A DNA stretch of 64,000 bases from Luidia sarsii (lineage: Eukaryota; Echinodermata; Asteroidea; Paxillosida; Luidiidae): the NCBI GenBank assembly GCA_949987565.1, contig OX465111.1, forward strand, positions 10,683,202-10,747,201, read 5' to 3'. This document shows, one piece after another, positions 47,694-61,900 of this stretch. Below the pieces are notes generated by a model, which was not told the DNA's origin, searched no databases, and worked only from the letters and a program-made list of their open reading frames with translations. Numbering within the stretch: the stretch's first letter is position 1; every line of letters starts with the position of its first letter. The translations under genes were made by a program, and so were the position numbers.

Positions 47694-47935
47694 GGATGGT
47701 TTGCGGTAACACCATGTGAACATTTCTCTTTTATGATTGTGCGTGGCTCAGAGAACAATGAGGTCAACATTTCGGAAGTGTATCTGTCTGACGTCAGGAG
47801 ACTGTGAGTCTCGTGACGTCAGACAGAGTCATTCTCCTGACGATTGACAGAGTATAGTATAATCCGAAACAATAAGCTCATCAGTTCTCTTCGGCACCAC
47901 ACATACACACACGTGACGCCACCGCAAACCACACT
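47694..47935. mobile_element. MITE, GGTTTGCGGTGACACC family
   Basis: Left GGTTTGCGGTAACACCATGT, right GACGCCACCGCAAACCAC. The centre has the inverted pair CTGTCTGACGTCAGGAGACT / CTCGTGACGTCAGACAG. Confidence 0.75.
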
Positions 47936-48185
47936 TGGCTTGCTACCTCCCTCACGATAAGCATGTAAGCTCGTGACATTCAGATAGGCCTGTTTGGGTG
48001 TAATATGGTATACAGTACACCTGTATACAAGGCCTATGTCTAATGCAAAATGTCAAGTAAATGTCAAGTAAAATCGGTGGAAGTTGACTCGGTGCAAAAC
48101 ATGTAACCCCGTGAAATAACCATGAACCTGTCAAGCGATGGAACTGTATCACTGCCTATAGTGGTAACATCAGCGGAAATTGTTT

Positions 48186-49952
48186 TTTAATTGTACAATC
48201 CAATGCATTTCTCTCAGCCGACTACTTGTTGTTATTTTTTATCAATCTTGTGAAGTGACAGGCTAGTACGTGATGACTTTATCCCAGCTGGACCTTATTT
48301 TTTCACAAAGACCTTTTTCTTTACCTAAATACTATATAATTCTAAGAAATATGCCTTTCAGAATCGTCCTTCTGTGCTGATTTTAAAGAAAAGGAATTTG
48401 TTTATGATTTCATACATATGCGAATTTTCTTGTGACAAAATCATACTGAAATATTTTCATCACCCAGAAAACAAACACCAAATGCATTCGAGATTTTCTT
48501 CCGCATGCTTTGCCATGACCGTCAATATTTACCAAGCAAAGTGTTCTAATGCCTTTGCTCTCACTGAATGGCTACTGGAAAAATAATCCCAGCGGAAGGA
48601 AACGAGCGAATAACGGCCTTGACGGAAAGAATAAAATACGCCACCGAACAGAGCAATGCGTTTAATAGAGATGTTACTTCCATATACGATGTCTGCCAAT
48701 TTGCTTTTCCTTCAGGTTCTACGATCTGCCGATGACTGGAGAAAGAAAATCTGTATCACTTGTACAGACATTGATTCCAGCATGCAGGACAACACTGCGG
48801 GTGCTTTGAATGGAAGGGTTACAAAAGAGGGTCGGCATTATCAGGACGCGTGTAGGGAGGGCTCCGATCGGCCCTGCCCAGTCTTAACTATAGGCAAATC
48901 CCGACTAAAATTGAAGGAGTCTATTCTTCCCCGAGGAAACGGGGACATTCCGAGATGGCGAACCCATGCCCTGTCAGTACGAGCACAATAGCGGGGTAGG
49001 GCAGCACCATTGGCCCGTAGGGTGGGTTGGGGGTGGGTTGGGATGGGTTTGCGTTACCCGGTACCGTACACTAAAGGCGTGGTCACTGGTGACTAACTTC
49101 AACAAGTCGCCGAATGACAGTCCCGCTGTTTTCGAAGAAAGATTGAAAGTAGGGTAGGACAATAAAAGATAGCACCATTTCTGCACAAGGTTACCTGGTC
49201 ACTATTTTGATTTCTACGCTCGGTCGTGCTTTCAATTATTTTTGGTTGTTGAGACACGGAGTGCAATTTAAAGTCCCTTCACTTCTTAGTTCCCCCTACT
49301 AATTATGACTTTTCGTAACCGTTTAAACGAATATTAATATTTTCAGTTGAGACATTTTGGAACGCAGATTTTTCGTCATGGCTACATTTATGGTCGTACT
49401 TTTTACTACGAAAGTATACATCTGATTTTGTACAAGGATCTGGTACCGGTTCTATCAACAAACAACCTTTAATTTAAAAACTGGTGACGCGTTCCATTTC
49501 ATGACTGCGGCCATATATTTATCTCACCGATCATTCTTATCAACTTCATCTTATCAACTTATCTATGTGACCTTATCTACGTGACCAAAAATGCTAGGTC
49601 ACTTTTTTACGGTGAACTTTTCAATAGCTGTACCCCTCTGCCTTGCAGCGTGAGGGGAACACCCCTTGGACAGAATGGACACGTTAAGACCCCACTCTAT
49701 TTAACTATGAATGGACTGAGGAATACGGCTTACGTAACGTGCTTGGGAGGGGGGAGGGTAAAAAAAGGTTGGCACCGATTCGGGAGGGGCTATGCAAGAG
49801 TGCCTTGAATTTTTTTAGGGGGACCCTTCTTTCTGACTGAGTGTGGCCGGGAGGTGATCACACTGTGCCGGTGTTGAACGCGTGTCAGTCGCTCCTGTGC
49901 CCGGTGATCCCGACGGATAGTGCTGGACTCTAGCTCCGTCCCCTTCACCGAG
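48186..49952. other. Region 5' of the ADAMTS gene
   Basis: Expected to contain its promoter and 5' UTR. Open frames such as 48656-48991 lack recognisable motifs. Confidence 0.35.
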
Positions 49953-52900
49953 ATGACGCCGGCCCCTCGTAGCCTGGCTGCCCTGGTGGTATGCCTTCTC
50001 TGCTGCAGTACGACAACCTCCGCCAAGCCACTGACTCAGGTACGGTGACTTCACTCCAGCACTTTCCCCGTTTTAAAGTTTAACGGACATTTCAAAAGTT
50101 TGCCAGGGCGGGGCGGGGTCGGGCTATACCTATAGGCTAAGTGGCCCGTTTGTCGAAAGATCGTCCAGACAAAGATACCCACTCTCAAGACCAAAAATAT
50201 GAAATTTGTTTAATCAGGAGGAGTAATTTTGTTTTAATGTTTCATTTACCGCTTCGGTACCGGTAGCTTAAGTTAAGAAAACTCTTGTAAATCTGACTAA
50301 TCCACATGCACGAGGCTTATGAGTGGAGAGGTCCGTCTAACGCGTTTGACCACACCCAGAACAGAAGCGACGGTTAATCAATGGACGGTTAGCATGCCGC
50401 GTGGTCAGTGTACAGGGCAATGCATGGCTGCTTGGGTGACTCTCAAAACGGCGCTGCAAACTCTAACCGCCAAAGCGGAAAATAAAAACCTTGCACCGCA
50501 AAGCATAAGTTTGCGCATGTTAGTCTATGCTAGTGTACTATGGTGTAAGGTTTGTTTGACTGCAGTTTTTTATGCTTGGGATTATACAGAGGTCACATTG
50601 GTGTTGATTGATATAAAAGTAATTTCTAACACGATTCGAGTCCTCAAACTACGACGACTATGGTGGATTCCTGAGATGTAAGCTCGAAGAACTTACACAA
50701 CTTGATGACGCGCTCCTGAGGGAAATTGTTGCATAAACTTGGCCATTGTACGGCAAGTGAAAAGCCCAAGCCCATCCAATAGTGTAGGCCTAAACATCAA
50801 ATTACCACAAGCGTGTCCGATTTACAAAATGTTAGCGCTACCCTAAACCCGCGGTTTTTTCAGTTCGTCCGAAAGTGCGTCTTTGAGACCGGCAATTATT
50901 TTCTGGTGCGTTCAATTTCTGTGTGCATATAGGACGAATGTACAACCTATAAAGCTATATATCAACGCAATTCTATTATAGTTTTTTAGGGTTACAGATA
51001 AGACAAGAGTAGCCTATCACTATAAAAATTTGCTCTGGCATCGACAAAGAAGCTTAGCAAATTACTTTCTTTGATTAGAATATAGGAGGGTTTGCGGTGA
51101 CACCATGTAATACTGGCCGGAACGACGAGTTATCACTCGGGTTCTTTTCAGAACCATATACCTTACATGGTGTCACCGCAAACCCTCCTATATTTTGTTC
51201 ACCCACCATGCAAAGCCTCAAGTCTTATGTATTTTTGTGATTAAATTTGAATGCAAAATGATAGTAATGGGAGTGCGTCTTTTACGTTTGAATGACTGTT
51301 TGAATGACTGTAACATTAGGCAAATGCGAGATGCATATGAAAATTAGACCCCAAAAATAACACTGGCATGTGTATTTTCCCTTGTTTTTTCGATATCGCT
51401 TGTCCCTAAAAAAAAGTAAACAACTTTCGCTAGTCAAAACGTGGCCTCAGATGGACCCCAGCTGCCGGAAAACTATCGGACATGGCGTGGGCGTTGGCTG
51501 GTCAGGCTCCCGCCTCGCTGCCGGCTTCCATGAGCTGGATTTAGTCAAGGGTCATCGGCAGACATGGTGCACGCATGCGCCGTCAGACTCCAGCGAGTGG
51601 AATTAGCAAGTCAATGGGGATGGGGTCTATGTGTTGTCCATCACGCCCTATTCAACTGATCTGAGAGCGTTGTGGAGGGGGGGGGGGGGTGCCCCATCTT
51701 CTTGTGTAACCTAAAAATGTACATTGTACGGTCCTTCCTTCGTATAGTCAAGGACGTAGCCACGACCTTTGTGCTTAGGGTTCCTGGCGCGCATACTCCG
51801 CTATTGTGCATCCGTCGTCCACAAAAGAAAAGCCCCTCAGCAAATCAGTGGAATTAGACTGGCGGTCTGTGCGCGTCGGGCCGGCTCAAATCTCTTAGGA
51901 GGTGATTGCATCGGGTTGTCTTGCTCGAGTTTAGGGTTGCGGCATGAATGGGACGAATTTCGCCGAGAGTCGCCAGTCATCAAAAGGAAACTATTTTAGT
52001 TAATATTTACACCGTAAAAGTGGGGAAAATCCTAAATCCACAATAAACCACCAATTGTGATGTAGACAATAGCCTTTATCCTGCATGCACAACCACAAAA
52101 GTTGCACTTACAGGCCCAATACAACATCGGGAAGATCGGAAAACATCGATGTCCACAGATTTCCTTCTAATTTATACAGATTGTAGAATGATCATGATAT
52201 AATCCCCATGTTGAAATCTCACGGTCTGGGATGCTGTATTTCTCGAGAAATCTTCACTCAAACATCGACAAAAGGTTTATTACTCTCGAGTAATAAACTA
52301 TTTCTTATAGTACAGAACGGTACGAAAATCGTGACGGTTTATTTCCTTTCTCTACTTACTGTTTGAGCTAAAATCTTCGCAGGATTTCTTTTTTGGAAGT
52401 TTAATTGTTTATCACATAACAAACTTTGGCAATCTTTTGATTTTTACCAATGTTGTATAGGGCCAACAGTTTTATCGAAAAATCCTTATCTTGTGCTTGT
52501 CATCATCAGTACGTGGATGTGTAAACGCAACATGCACTAAGTCTTCACCATTCGTAGACATAGCCACATGCACGTACGCGCATGAACATCATGATTTGGG
52601 GGAAATTTTCCAATATCTTCTGCAAGCGAGTGGTTGTGCCAGACAATGGTTACTTACCTATAGGCCTCCATGATAATATTTTATAGTCTATTGTGGATAT
52701 TATGTTTTACCACCCTTTCTATGGAGTAGGTATTCAACTAAAATCTTTCCCTTGATATTTGTTTACGTGCAAAATTGCCTGCTTCATATGAATCCCCATA
52801 CTTCCCTGTCATGCATCAGGTTTGTGGCTGCTCTCACCGACAGCCAATGTACGAAAGAAGATACTACTGTAACTAAAAACGGCGACTGTTTTGTAACTGG

Positions 52901-55900
52901 CTTGCAAAAATATCATTTTTAAATTACTATCCCCTGCCATGAGCGAAGCAATGTAGCCGAGAAATGTATATCTTATAGCCCAAAGCACACCATAACTTTC
53001 TTACCTTCGCCCAAACACTTCACGTGGTTTCTGAACTTTAGGAAAGTACATAGCCGGTAAATTATTCGAGTTTTTCGATCCTGACTGTATAGAATCCGTC
53101 AGTGATTGTTGAGCTTCACACGTGCAAGAAAAATTCGCTCGCTGCATTTTTTGCGCATTACCGAAGCTTTTCCATCCAATGAACATAAGTGAATGCATGC
53201 TAAATGATTGAAGTCATCATCCCACATCTTAGTCCCTTAACAGTTACTGTTAACGTTATTTTACAACCATGGAGGTACAACTATAGCAGGATCTTTCTCC
53301 AAGGCATGCAGAGATAGGTTCTGCTAGTACCTTTCTCCAAAACGCCCGACATTTCTCCTTTTCGAATCGAAACGTCAGGCCCGTTAAAATGTTGAGACTT
53401 GCAATGTTGGTTTCGTAACGTGCATATCGTGCATGACCGTATCCCTCCGAAAAATTGTTTTGTTTAATGCTAGGCCTAATAAGAGATATTTTGCCAACAT
53501 TCCTCTTAGCCTGGCCAGAGCCCTCGCTTAACGCATCTTATGATTGCGCATTGCATGGTTTTTCGCTGGCTGCTTTTTTCTTTTGTTGGTTCATCCTCCA
53601 TCGCCAACGTCTCAGCAAGGCCATAATCCCCCTTTATGTCAACGGTCGCCAGCGTGCAAATTCCATGGGCATGGAATTAAATCGCTTTCAGCTGTGTGAT
53701 GTAAATCACATGGACGGACGGTGTACAGATTCAATCACGACCACTGGCTATAGCCCTCACCACTGTACAATGCATAGTGTTTGCTCAAGCTCCACTGGAG
53801 GGTTTGTTAACGCATACTTAGGCGTACTTGTATATGTGCAATGAGATGCAAATGTAGGCCTATGTGCTCGACTTTACAAGCGAAACCAACATTGCGAGTT
53901 GGAAAGCAGTTGACCGTAACCCAACATTTTAAATAACAAACAAAGACGGTCATGGCATAATAGGTGGTTCAGGGAGTGTCAGGGTTATCTGAACTATACG
54001 CTGAAAATGTTGAAAGGTGTATGCTGATCCGACCGGGGCCCTCTGAGTGGGCTGCCATGGCTGGGGGCCATTGGTGATCTCAGGACGACTTTTTGTTCAC
54101 GGAGGGAATTCAATCAATTGATATGGGTATATACGCGGCAGTTTGCAATACGTGACAATGCAGGTACAAGCTACCCCGGCCACATTTTGAATGCAGCCTT
54201 ATTGGTACAGTGGTACGGTAGGCATGGGCGGAGGCAGGGGTGCGCCATGCCCACCCCCTCCATTTAAAAGTGTGGGAGGGGACATATGTTTTTGTCCCAA
54301 TAATTTTTTGGGAAAAATGCTGTATTTAACAAAATTATGATCTAAAGTGATATACAAAAATGTTGCAAACTGCTTACTGACTAAAATTACCAAAATGTAA
54401 ATCTTAAAATTTAGTGGGCCTGACGTTTCGATCCTAGCAGGACCTTTCTCAGAGAAAGGTCCTGCTAGGATCGAAACGTCAGGCCCACTAAAGTTTAAAA
54501 ATTATGATCTGGTACGTTAGTCCAGAGGTCTCTGGTTCAAGTCCCGGTCCAGTTAAAGTTTTCCTTGCCAATTTTTCAAATTGGTCTATGGCTCCCAGTC
54601 AGTTTGAAAAGATTATGATCTGGCCATTTTTACGCGGGATGGCGATTCCTATCTCCAGGCTTCCTCGATTCCTCACTGTCTCCTTCTTTCCTTAGCCCTT
54701 AACCTTGAGTGGCTTTTTTTGGGTGAATCTTCATAAAAAAAACAAGACAGAAAAAGGACACCCTTCTCTTCCTCAACGAGTTAAAATCAGATTAAAATTA
54801 AAATCGGAAGTTAAATCGGATACTTCAATCCCAGCAGGACCTAAATTTCTGCATTTGAGAAAGTTCCTGCAAAGATTAAACGTCAGGACATGCACTCAAT
54901 CTTTGAAAGAGATAAGACTTAAACCCGGATGTTATCTTTTCTCTTTCCCTCTTGATAACAGGGTCTGGACCTCACCTCTTCGGATCGTCTTTACTATTTT
55001 GGCGGCACGGAAGGTAATACAATCGACCAGAAAGTATTTTTTTATTACCATTAGAATATCATTGAGTGCGTGCTTCGATTAAAAGTTTACATGATGCTAT
55101 CAAACCTCACAGTTAAGGGATAATTCCATTTAGGTTTTTTGTTGATTAATTGAGTAATTTGGCACCTTTTGCCGACAGGCTTTGAATGACTAAACATTTA
55201 GGTCTATGATGCGTGAAATTTCATCAAGATTTTATGAATAGTCGGGGAAACGTGCGAGTTTTACAGTAGTGTTACAAAATTGAGCCAAACATAATAACTG
55301 GGAGGTTTTGACTGCATGAGCGGAAGCATGTATATAGGTCTACCAGTATAAAGGAGAAGAGAAGAATCAAATGGGTTTTAAAAAGAAAATCCAAAGTGAT
55401 TTTCGCCGTTCCTTTGCACTCGCAGAGCAAGATTTTGAGCTGGTCTCGCCGCAGATCGACAGTCCGGCCGAGTCGGATGAAGTGCAGGTGGTATTCGAGG
55501 CCTTTGGCCAGGCTTTCCTGCTGTCTCTGAGGCCGGCCGTTGGCCTGTTCGATGCCGGCACTCTGGTGCACGAGGTAGGCAAGAACGGCAAGATCGTGCT
55601 GAGCCAACCCACCGAGTCATGCCTGTACGAAGGCTCCTCATCCAAGCACCAAGATTCGGCTGTGAAGGCTAGCAATTGCGCCAACAAGGTAAGTCTGTAT
55701 AATATACGGACTTGTATTCGACTAACACCAATGTCAGTCACATGTCGCAATGGTCGAATCTTGAGTCAAGTCGAGTCACCGGTCGCTCTTAAATGTTAAT
55801 AATTATTTTCCCCGTTTTCGACACCGCATTTTAATCTACATGTATATAAGACGAATGTGCAGCTCCTCTGTGCTAACAGGCTCTTCAACGTCAACATGCT

Positions 55901-58900
55901 CCCCTAGCTGCCCAAACGGACAGTGCGGACCAAGCACGCTTGCTGTGCGGCACGGGTACTACCTGACCGAAGTATTGGAGGACTAGGGAGCAGTTGACAT
56001 TATAAGAGCGTATTGACACCGAGGAGCTGCACAGACGAAGAAATAAGATCTTCGACAACCACATTTCAAACTAAGATTCCCACTGGATCAGTAGCTCAAA
56101 TTGGTCAAGTAAAGTGTTACAGCTAAAAGGCCTATGTACCCCAAATATCCCTGTCTCGAAATGTCGCTTGCTGGTAGTTATTGAAGTCCATGTTTAGCAA
56201 TACTACGGCCCTTTACGAATCCTTGGATTAGGTTCGGGCTAACTGCTTCGTGTCCGTCTGACAAAACTTTAAAAAAAAATGAAAGTTGTGGTTTATTGTC
56301 AAATTTGCAGATTTGATGGCTTGATAAGTACAAAGTATTCACCAAGAATTTGGGACCAAACGCTTGTTTCTAGATGCCTGTGACATTTATGGCGGGCAAG
56401 AGAAATATGTGACCTCAGCCCAAGCCAGAGCCTAAGCCTTCATTTCATAAAGGATCATCTGTACCTATAGGATGTTTGTCACGCAAGTCAAATCCATTTT
56501 GTCGTTCTCGTGACTCGCGTCCGACTTACGAGTCGTTCAAGTGATTTTCCTTTAATACCAAGCAAAAAATTCGAGGGATGTCGAAGCATCATTCAAGTCA
56601 CGATTTTGATTTGTCCTAGGTAGGAAGCACCGTATTTGCTACTGCAAACGAGATCATCTATACAAACTGAAGAACACCACATCAATTATTTGGTTTATTA
56701 ATGTGTTGACTCTGCCATTTAAAAAACAAAATTAAAGTTGCTTCACTGCACTGGACGCATTCATTAAATTTCACATTCGGTTATCGAGGTCAAAACTTAA
56801 ACGGTACGAATCTGTTCTGCAGCTGGAAGCTTCGGTTGCGACCAAGGATGGCTCCTACGTGCTGGCTCCCTTGAAAGCCGAACACGTGGACGTCGATGGA
56901 CCTACGCACATGGTTTTCCGGAGGAGCGTTAACACAAAGGCTTGCAATCTGAACGGTTAGTTTATAGAGCTTTATGATCAGAGGAGAGCAGTGGTTCGAC
57001 AATGCGTGCATGGTCAAATTATTGGCCATGCCAAAATAAGCCAGCTCTTCAAAGTACTATAGATAGGGCCTAATGCTATTTCTAAGAAGTTACTTTGGAA
57101 ATAAATGATTCTTGAGGTCTTTTACCAATTTGGTAGTTAGTGTTCTTTCTCTTTTTTTGTTTTAATGAAAATAACAAAAACTTAGTTATTTAAAGTTGGC
57201 TGCTTTGCCTTGGTTGGAGAAAACCGTCAAAAGTGTGGTTATGTCACTTGTTGCTGTAGTGTGCCTGTTAGCTGTGTACTACTGCCAAGCAGCACGCCAC
57301 AGCAACAAGTAACCTAACGAAAATAAATGAGGATTTTGTTGAACAGCACAATAATAGTTACGATAGGCCCGGTCGCACGATGAGCGGTGTGAGGCTGTCC
57401 TTCGACCATGGAAGTGAGTAACAGAATGAGGGGTCGATCAATGGTGCACAGCAGCTTTATATAGGCCTACCCGTGTTTGTGTACGGGTGTCTGGAAGGGA
57501 CGTCGCGCGTTGTGGAAAGAAAATGTGGGGACGCCCGGACAAACTAAGACAAAACAAAAAATAATACCTTTAATCGGTCCACTACAGGTCAATGAAAATA
57601 ACATGGGCGTTCATTGCATACTATTTCGTGGAACTATGGACTAGCCCGTGCTGTGTGATGCTTGTTTTCCAGCTGAAAGGTCCACCGTGATCACCCAGGC
57701 TAGGCGGAAGAGGTCCACAATGAACCCCGTTTACGTGGAGGCCTCCATCGTGGCCGACGAGCTCATGTATAAAACCTATGGAGACCAAACGAACAACTAC
57801 CTCATCACCATCATGAACCAGGTAAAGGAACCTCGGGATTGGCTAACACAAAGTGACACGTGTCATTATGAGACAGTTAATTGGCTAGTAAGAATGCGCG
57901 CCAGTCAGTTTGTAATTGGAAGCTTTATTCATTATGGCATGGATTTTGAAAAGTAATCAATTAAATAATTATTAATATTCAATTATCAATAATTGAATGA
58001 TCTCCTTTGTGTATTATTTGAAGAATAATTAATCATTTTGATTCTTCACAGGTCGCTGGATTGCTGAAAGACTCGAGCCTGGACGTGCAGGTCAACCTGA
58101 AAATCAGCAACATTAAGATTATCAAGTCACCACAGGTAAGCTTGCTAAACTTTTAGTTTAGGACCGACGTGAAGCCTGAAGCAAAGTCATGAATAATCAA
58201 GAATAAATTATGAAACTGCTTTGCCATGTTTTGCCCATGAGAAAGGGGGAAGCACTATCTGGGCTCCAGCCGGGTAGGTCATGAATAATTCAACATTATG
58301 ACGTATATTTATGAATAATGTACATGCACAATGTACAGTGTACATGTACATGTACATGTACATGTACATGTACATGTACAGTACACTGTACATTGTGCAT
58401 GTACTGTACATATAACGATATTCACTTCACTTCTACGTCACTTTGTTGAATTATTCATGACCTACCCGGCTGAAGCCCAGATAGTGCTTCCCTGAGAAAG
58501 GTCCTGCTACTGCTAGGATCGAAACGTCAGGCCCTCTAACTGTACTTGTGAGATTCCCATGTTTCCTTCAATGAGTGAAACTGGTCACTTGGTAAAATAG
58601 TGACCGATTGAGGGCGCTATTGCATCAGGTGAAATAGAAGCGGCTGGCTTGAAAGTGAAACTGTTCCACGTAAAAGTCAACTCGGAGTGTTTATTTTGTT
58701 TTGTAATTTACTTGTTTCCAGGAGGACCTCCCACTGTCCGAGAACCTCGATAGGTCTCTGAAAAGCTTCTGCTCATGGCAAAGAGAAAGCAAGTCGGACA
58801 TTTCTATTCTGGTGACGAGGTAGGTTTTCTCCCAAGTAACCAAGTAGGCCCAACAACATGCTGAACTTAAATACAAGTTACATACAATTATTATAGTCCG

Positions 58901-61900
58901 AGTAACTTGGACCCGACAAGTCACCTTTTTTTATCGAATTTTGAAATTTTGAGGGACAGTCACTCGTCCCTCAAAATGTCAAAATTCGATAAAAAAGGGT
59001 GAATTGTCGGGTCCAAGTTACTCGGACTACATTATACATACATACAATACATGTACTTGATGTAGCGGCTGTAGCCTCGAAATTTTACAAATTTGTAGTT
59101 GTGCAGCAAATTTATGTTCTTGGGTCTATGAAAAAAAACATTAGGCCAAGTAAGAAAAATATTAGTTACTCATCTACGCCCCTATCGTTTTTTGGCCACC
59201 GCATCAATTTTTTTAATAGAATGATTAAAACATGTGTAAAAAGACAAAGTTTTGATCGATTGATGCATCTCGCACATGCACAGCCTGCATAATTATTCAT
59301 TTATTTATTGTACATTACATACCCCCTTGGCCCCGGTACATACAAAGTAGACAATTTTGCCCATCTTTAGGGAACAAAAATGTTTTGGAAAAGGAAAAGT
59401 GCCCGCATCCTCTTTTTTTTTCTTCAAAAGTTAGGACGAGAAACTAATCTTTTTTTTCACTTGGCCTTTTCACTTTTTCAAAAAATGTTGATTGACTGCT
59501 TGATTTACATAACAATGTACTTCTGACTTCCTTGATTTACTGTCAATTGATTCTCATTCGGTTTTCATTTGTCAGACGAGACCTGATCTCTGCCGGCAGT
59601 CATGAGGTGACGGGCAAAACTGCTGACATTGGCGGTGCCTGCAACCCGGACAAGCGTTGCCTGATCAGCCAGGACCATGGGCCCAGCGGACTCATCTTCA
59701 CCCTTGCTCATGAGATTGGCCACAGGTAAAGCCAACAAGGAACCGCTCTATGTCTTGACTTTCAGACAAACTACTTAATCCTACCAGGACCCTTCTCAAT
59801 TTCTCAAAGGAATATTTCTTTTTTTTTCCTGTCACAAGTCCTTTTTCCCCCAAATGATATATTTGTAGAGTTTGTAATGTTCAGTGTGTTGGCGAGACAA
59901 AAAACACCCTCAAAAACGTATCTATAGCCATATGGCTACAATCAAAACCGGTAAAATGGACACCCCTGTTGGGTATATATACTATCACGTCAATCTCCCT
60001 GATCATTCGATATCAGATATGAGTGTACTGTGCATAGAATCCCTTGGTCACCGTAGTAATGTTGTCCGTCTTAGCTGTGAGAAAATGTGGATGAAGTGTC
60101 TTCGAACTGTTCAACCACATGGTCTCAACATCCAGGAGGGTAATGACGAACACCATGCAGCTTTCTGATAATTCTTCTTTTGTGTTGACTCCTCCACACT
60201 TCTCTCTTTGATCTTTCCCCCTCTTCTCACTAATCCCTACCCTACTCCTTGCCCTTCCCTTTGATCTCACCCTACCAGCTTTACTCTTTGTCCTTTGTTT
60301 CTCATCTGTGTCCTATTCACTCTCTTCTCCCTTCCTTCATGTACATGTATATGTTTTGTCCTTGTCACTCTGCCTTTGAGAAAGGTCCTGCTAGGAACGA
60401 CTAAATTCAGGCCCACTAAATTTTAAGAAATGATATACGTGCTTATTTTCATGAACAGTCTTGGCATGTACCACGATGGTGGACTGAGTGACTGTCTCAA
60501 CAAGAAGAACATCATGGCGACTGTAAACTCCGGTGGGCCTGATGCCTTCCACTGGTCCCAGTGCAGCAGCAGTGACCTGCTCAACTTCTTGGAGTAAGCA
60601 AGTTCCCTTGATTCGTCCCTATTTTGACCTTGAATCTTTGCCAAGCCAGACTGTCTCCACGGGTTCAAGTTTCCCTGCACCATACAATTTAAAGGGATAA
60701 CCCAACATTGGTTGAGGTCAAAGAATAGTATCCGTACGTTGTCTGATCCAACATGAAATAACACACCTGTGAAAATTTCAGCTCAATCCGCCAAGCGAGT
60801 CTCCAGAAAATCGTGAAAACTTCATTTGTTTAGCAAAAATGCAGCATTCAACGTATTCTAAAATTTAGTGGGCCTGACGTTTCGATCCTAGCAGGACCTT
60901 TCTCAAAGGTCCTGCCTTTGAGAAAGGTCCTGCTAGGATCCTGCTTGGTCCTGCTAGGATCGAAACGTCAGGCCCACTAAATTTTAGATTTACATTTTGG
61001 TAATTTTAGTCAGTAAGCAGTTTGCAACATTTTTGTATATCACCCATTCAACGTATTGTTCGTTTAGGTCTAGGTGTGAGACGTAAATTATTTCTTTTAC
61101 TCTTTTCTAAAAAAATACAGCATTTTAGGCAGAAATATATCAGTGCGAGGTTTCCACTATAACCATCTTCAAACTTTATAAGTTTCATGTAAATCTGTGA
61201 ACATTCGTGTTTTTTTATCTTACCAATGTTGTGTAGGGGCCTTAAGCCGAGTTTCCACTGGATTAGAATTTAACCATGGCAATGGTTATAATGTCCAATC
61301 TTTAAAATCTATTTAAAACAATGTTGTGGAAGGATTTTAATGTTGCGCTCTGAATATTTGAGGAAGAAAAATTGGTGAAAAATGTAAACTTTAACAGAAT
61401 GTACATGAAGAGCAATGGCAAGAATATCAGAATAAGTACTGTTAGGTAGGTTTGCGGTAACACCATGCAAAATTCTCTTGTGAGTATGCATGGTGGAAAA
61501 ACATGGTGGAAGGTTTATGGTGATCCAGCAGTCTCCTGACGACAGGCAGAGTACACACTACCTGAAACGTTGAGTTACCGGCTCTTTTCAGAGCCACACT
61601 ACTTGAAAGAGAAGATATACATTGTGTCACCGCAAACCTTCCACTAATGTGTGGATCTGAAAAGAACCGGAGGAACTGTACGTCTTCAGTTCATGTGCAG
61701 TGTCCTGAAGACTCTATGCAATTAATGTAAAGAAGTACCTAATAAAAGAATGTGACTTTGCTTGTTGGTGCAGTCGCCCGGAGTCCAAGTGCCTGAAGAA
61801 CAAGCCAAAGTCCCTGCCTGCCTACACACCATCCTCTGTGCCTATGCCTGGCTTCTACTATAACGCTACTCAGCAGTGCGCCATGAGCTTCAATGCCAAG

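Noticed and set aside
48656..48991. 111-codon plus frame upstream of ADAMTS
   Set aside because: No signal peptide, motif or codon bias; not linked in frame to the ADAMTS start.
53455..53844. 129-codon plus frame with a hydrophobic start
   Set aside because: Inside ADAMTS intron 1, no recognisable family and no reading continuity with neighbouring exons.
55371..55799. 142-codon plus frame taken as a separate gene
   Set aside because: It is the ADAMTS propeptide exon (55426-55688) plus flanking intron sequence.
58318..58400. CRISPR-like or telomere-like array of TGTACATG
   Set aside because: Simple self-complementary microsatellite in the loop of a fold-back element; no spacers.
59884..60168. 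Independent gene for a 94-residue protein
   Set aside because: It is the frame-disrupted GIY-YIG end of a Penelope-like element, matching 36 kb.
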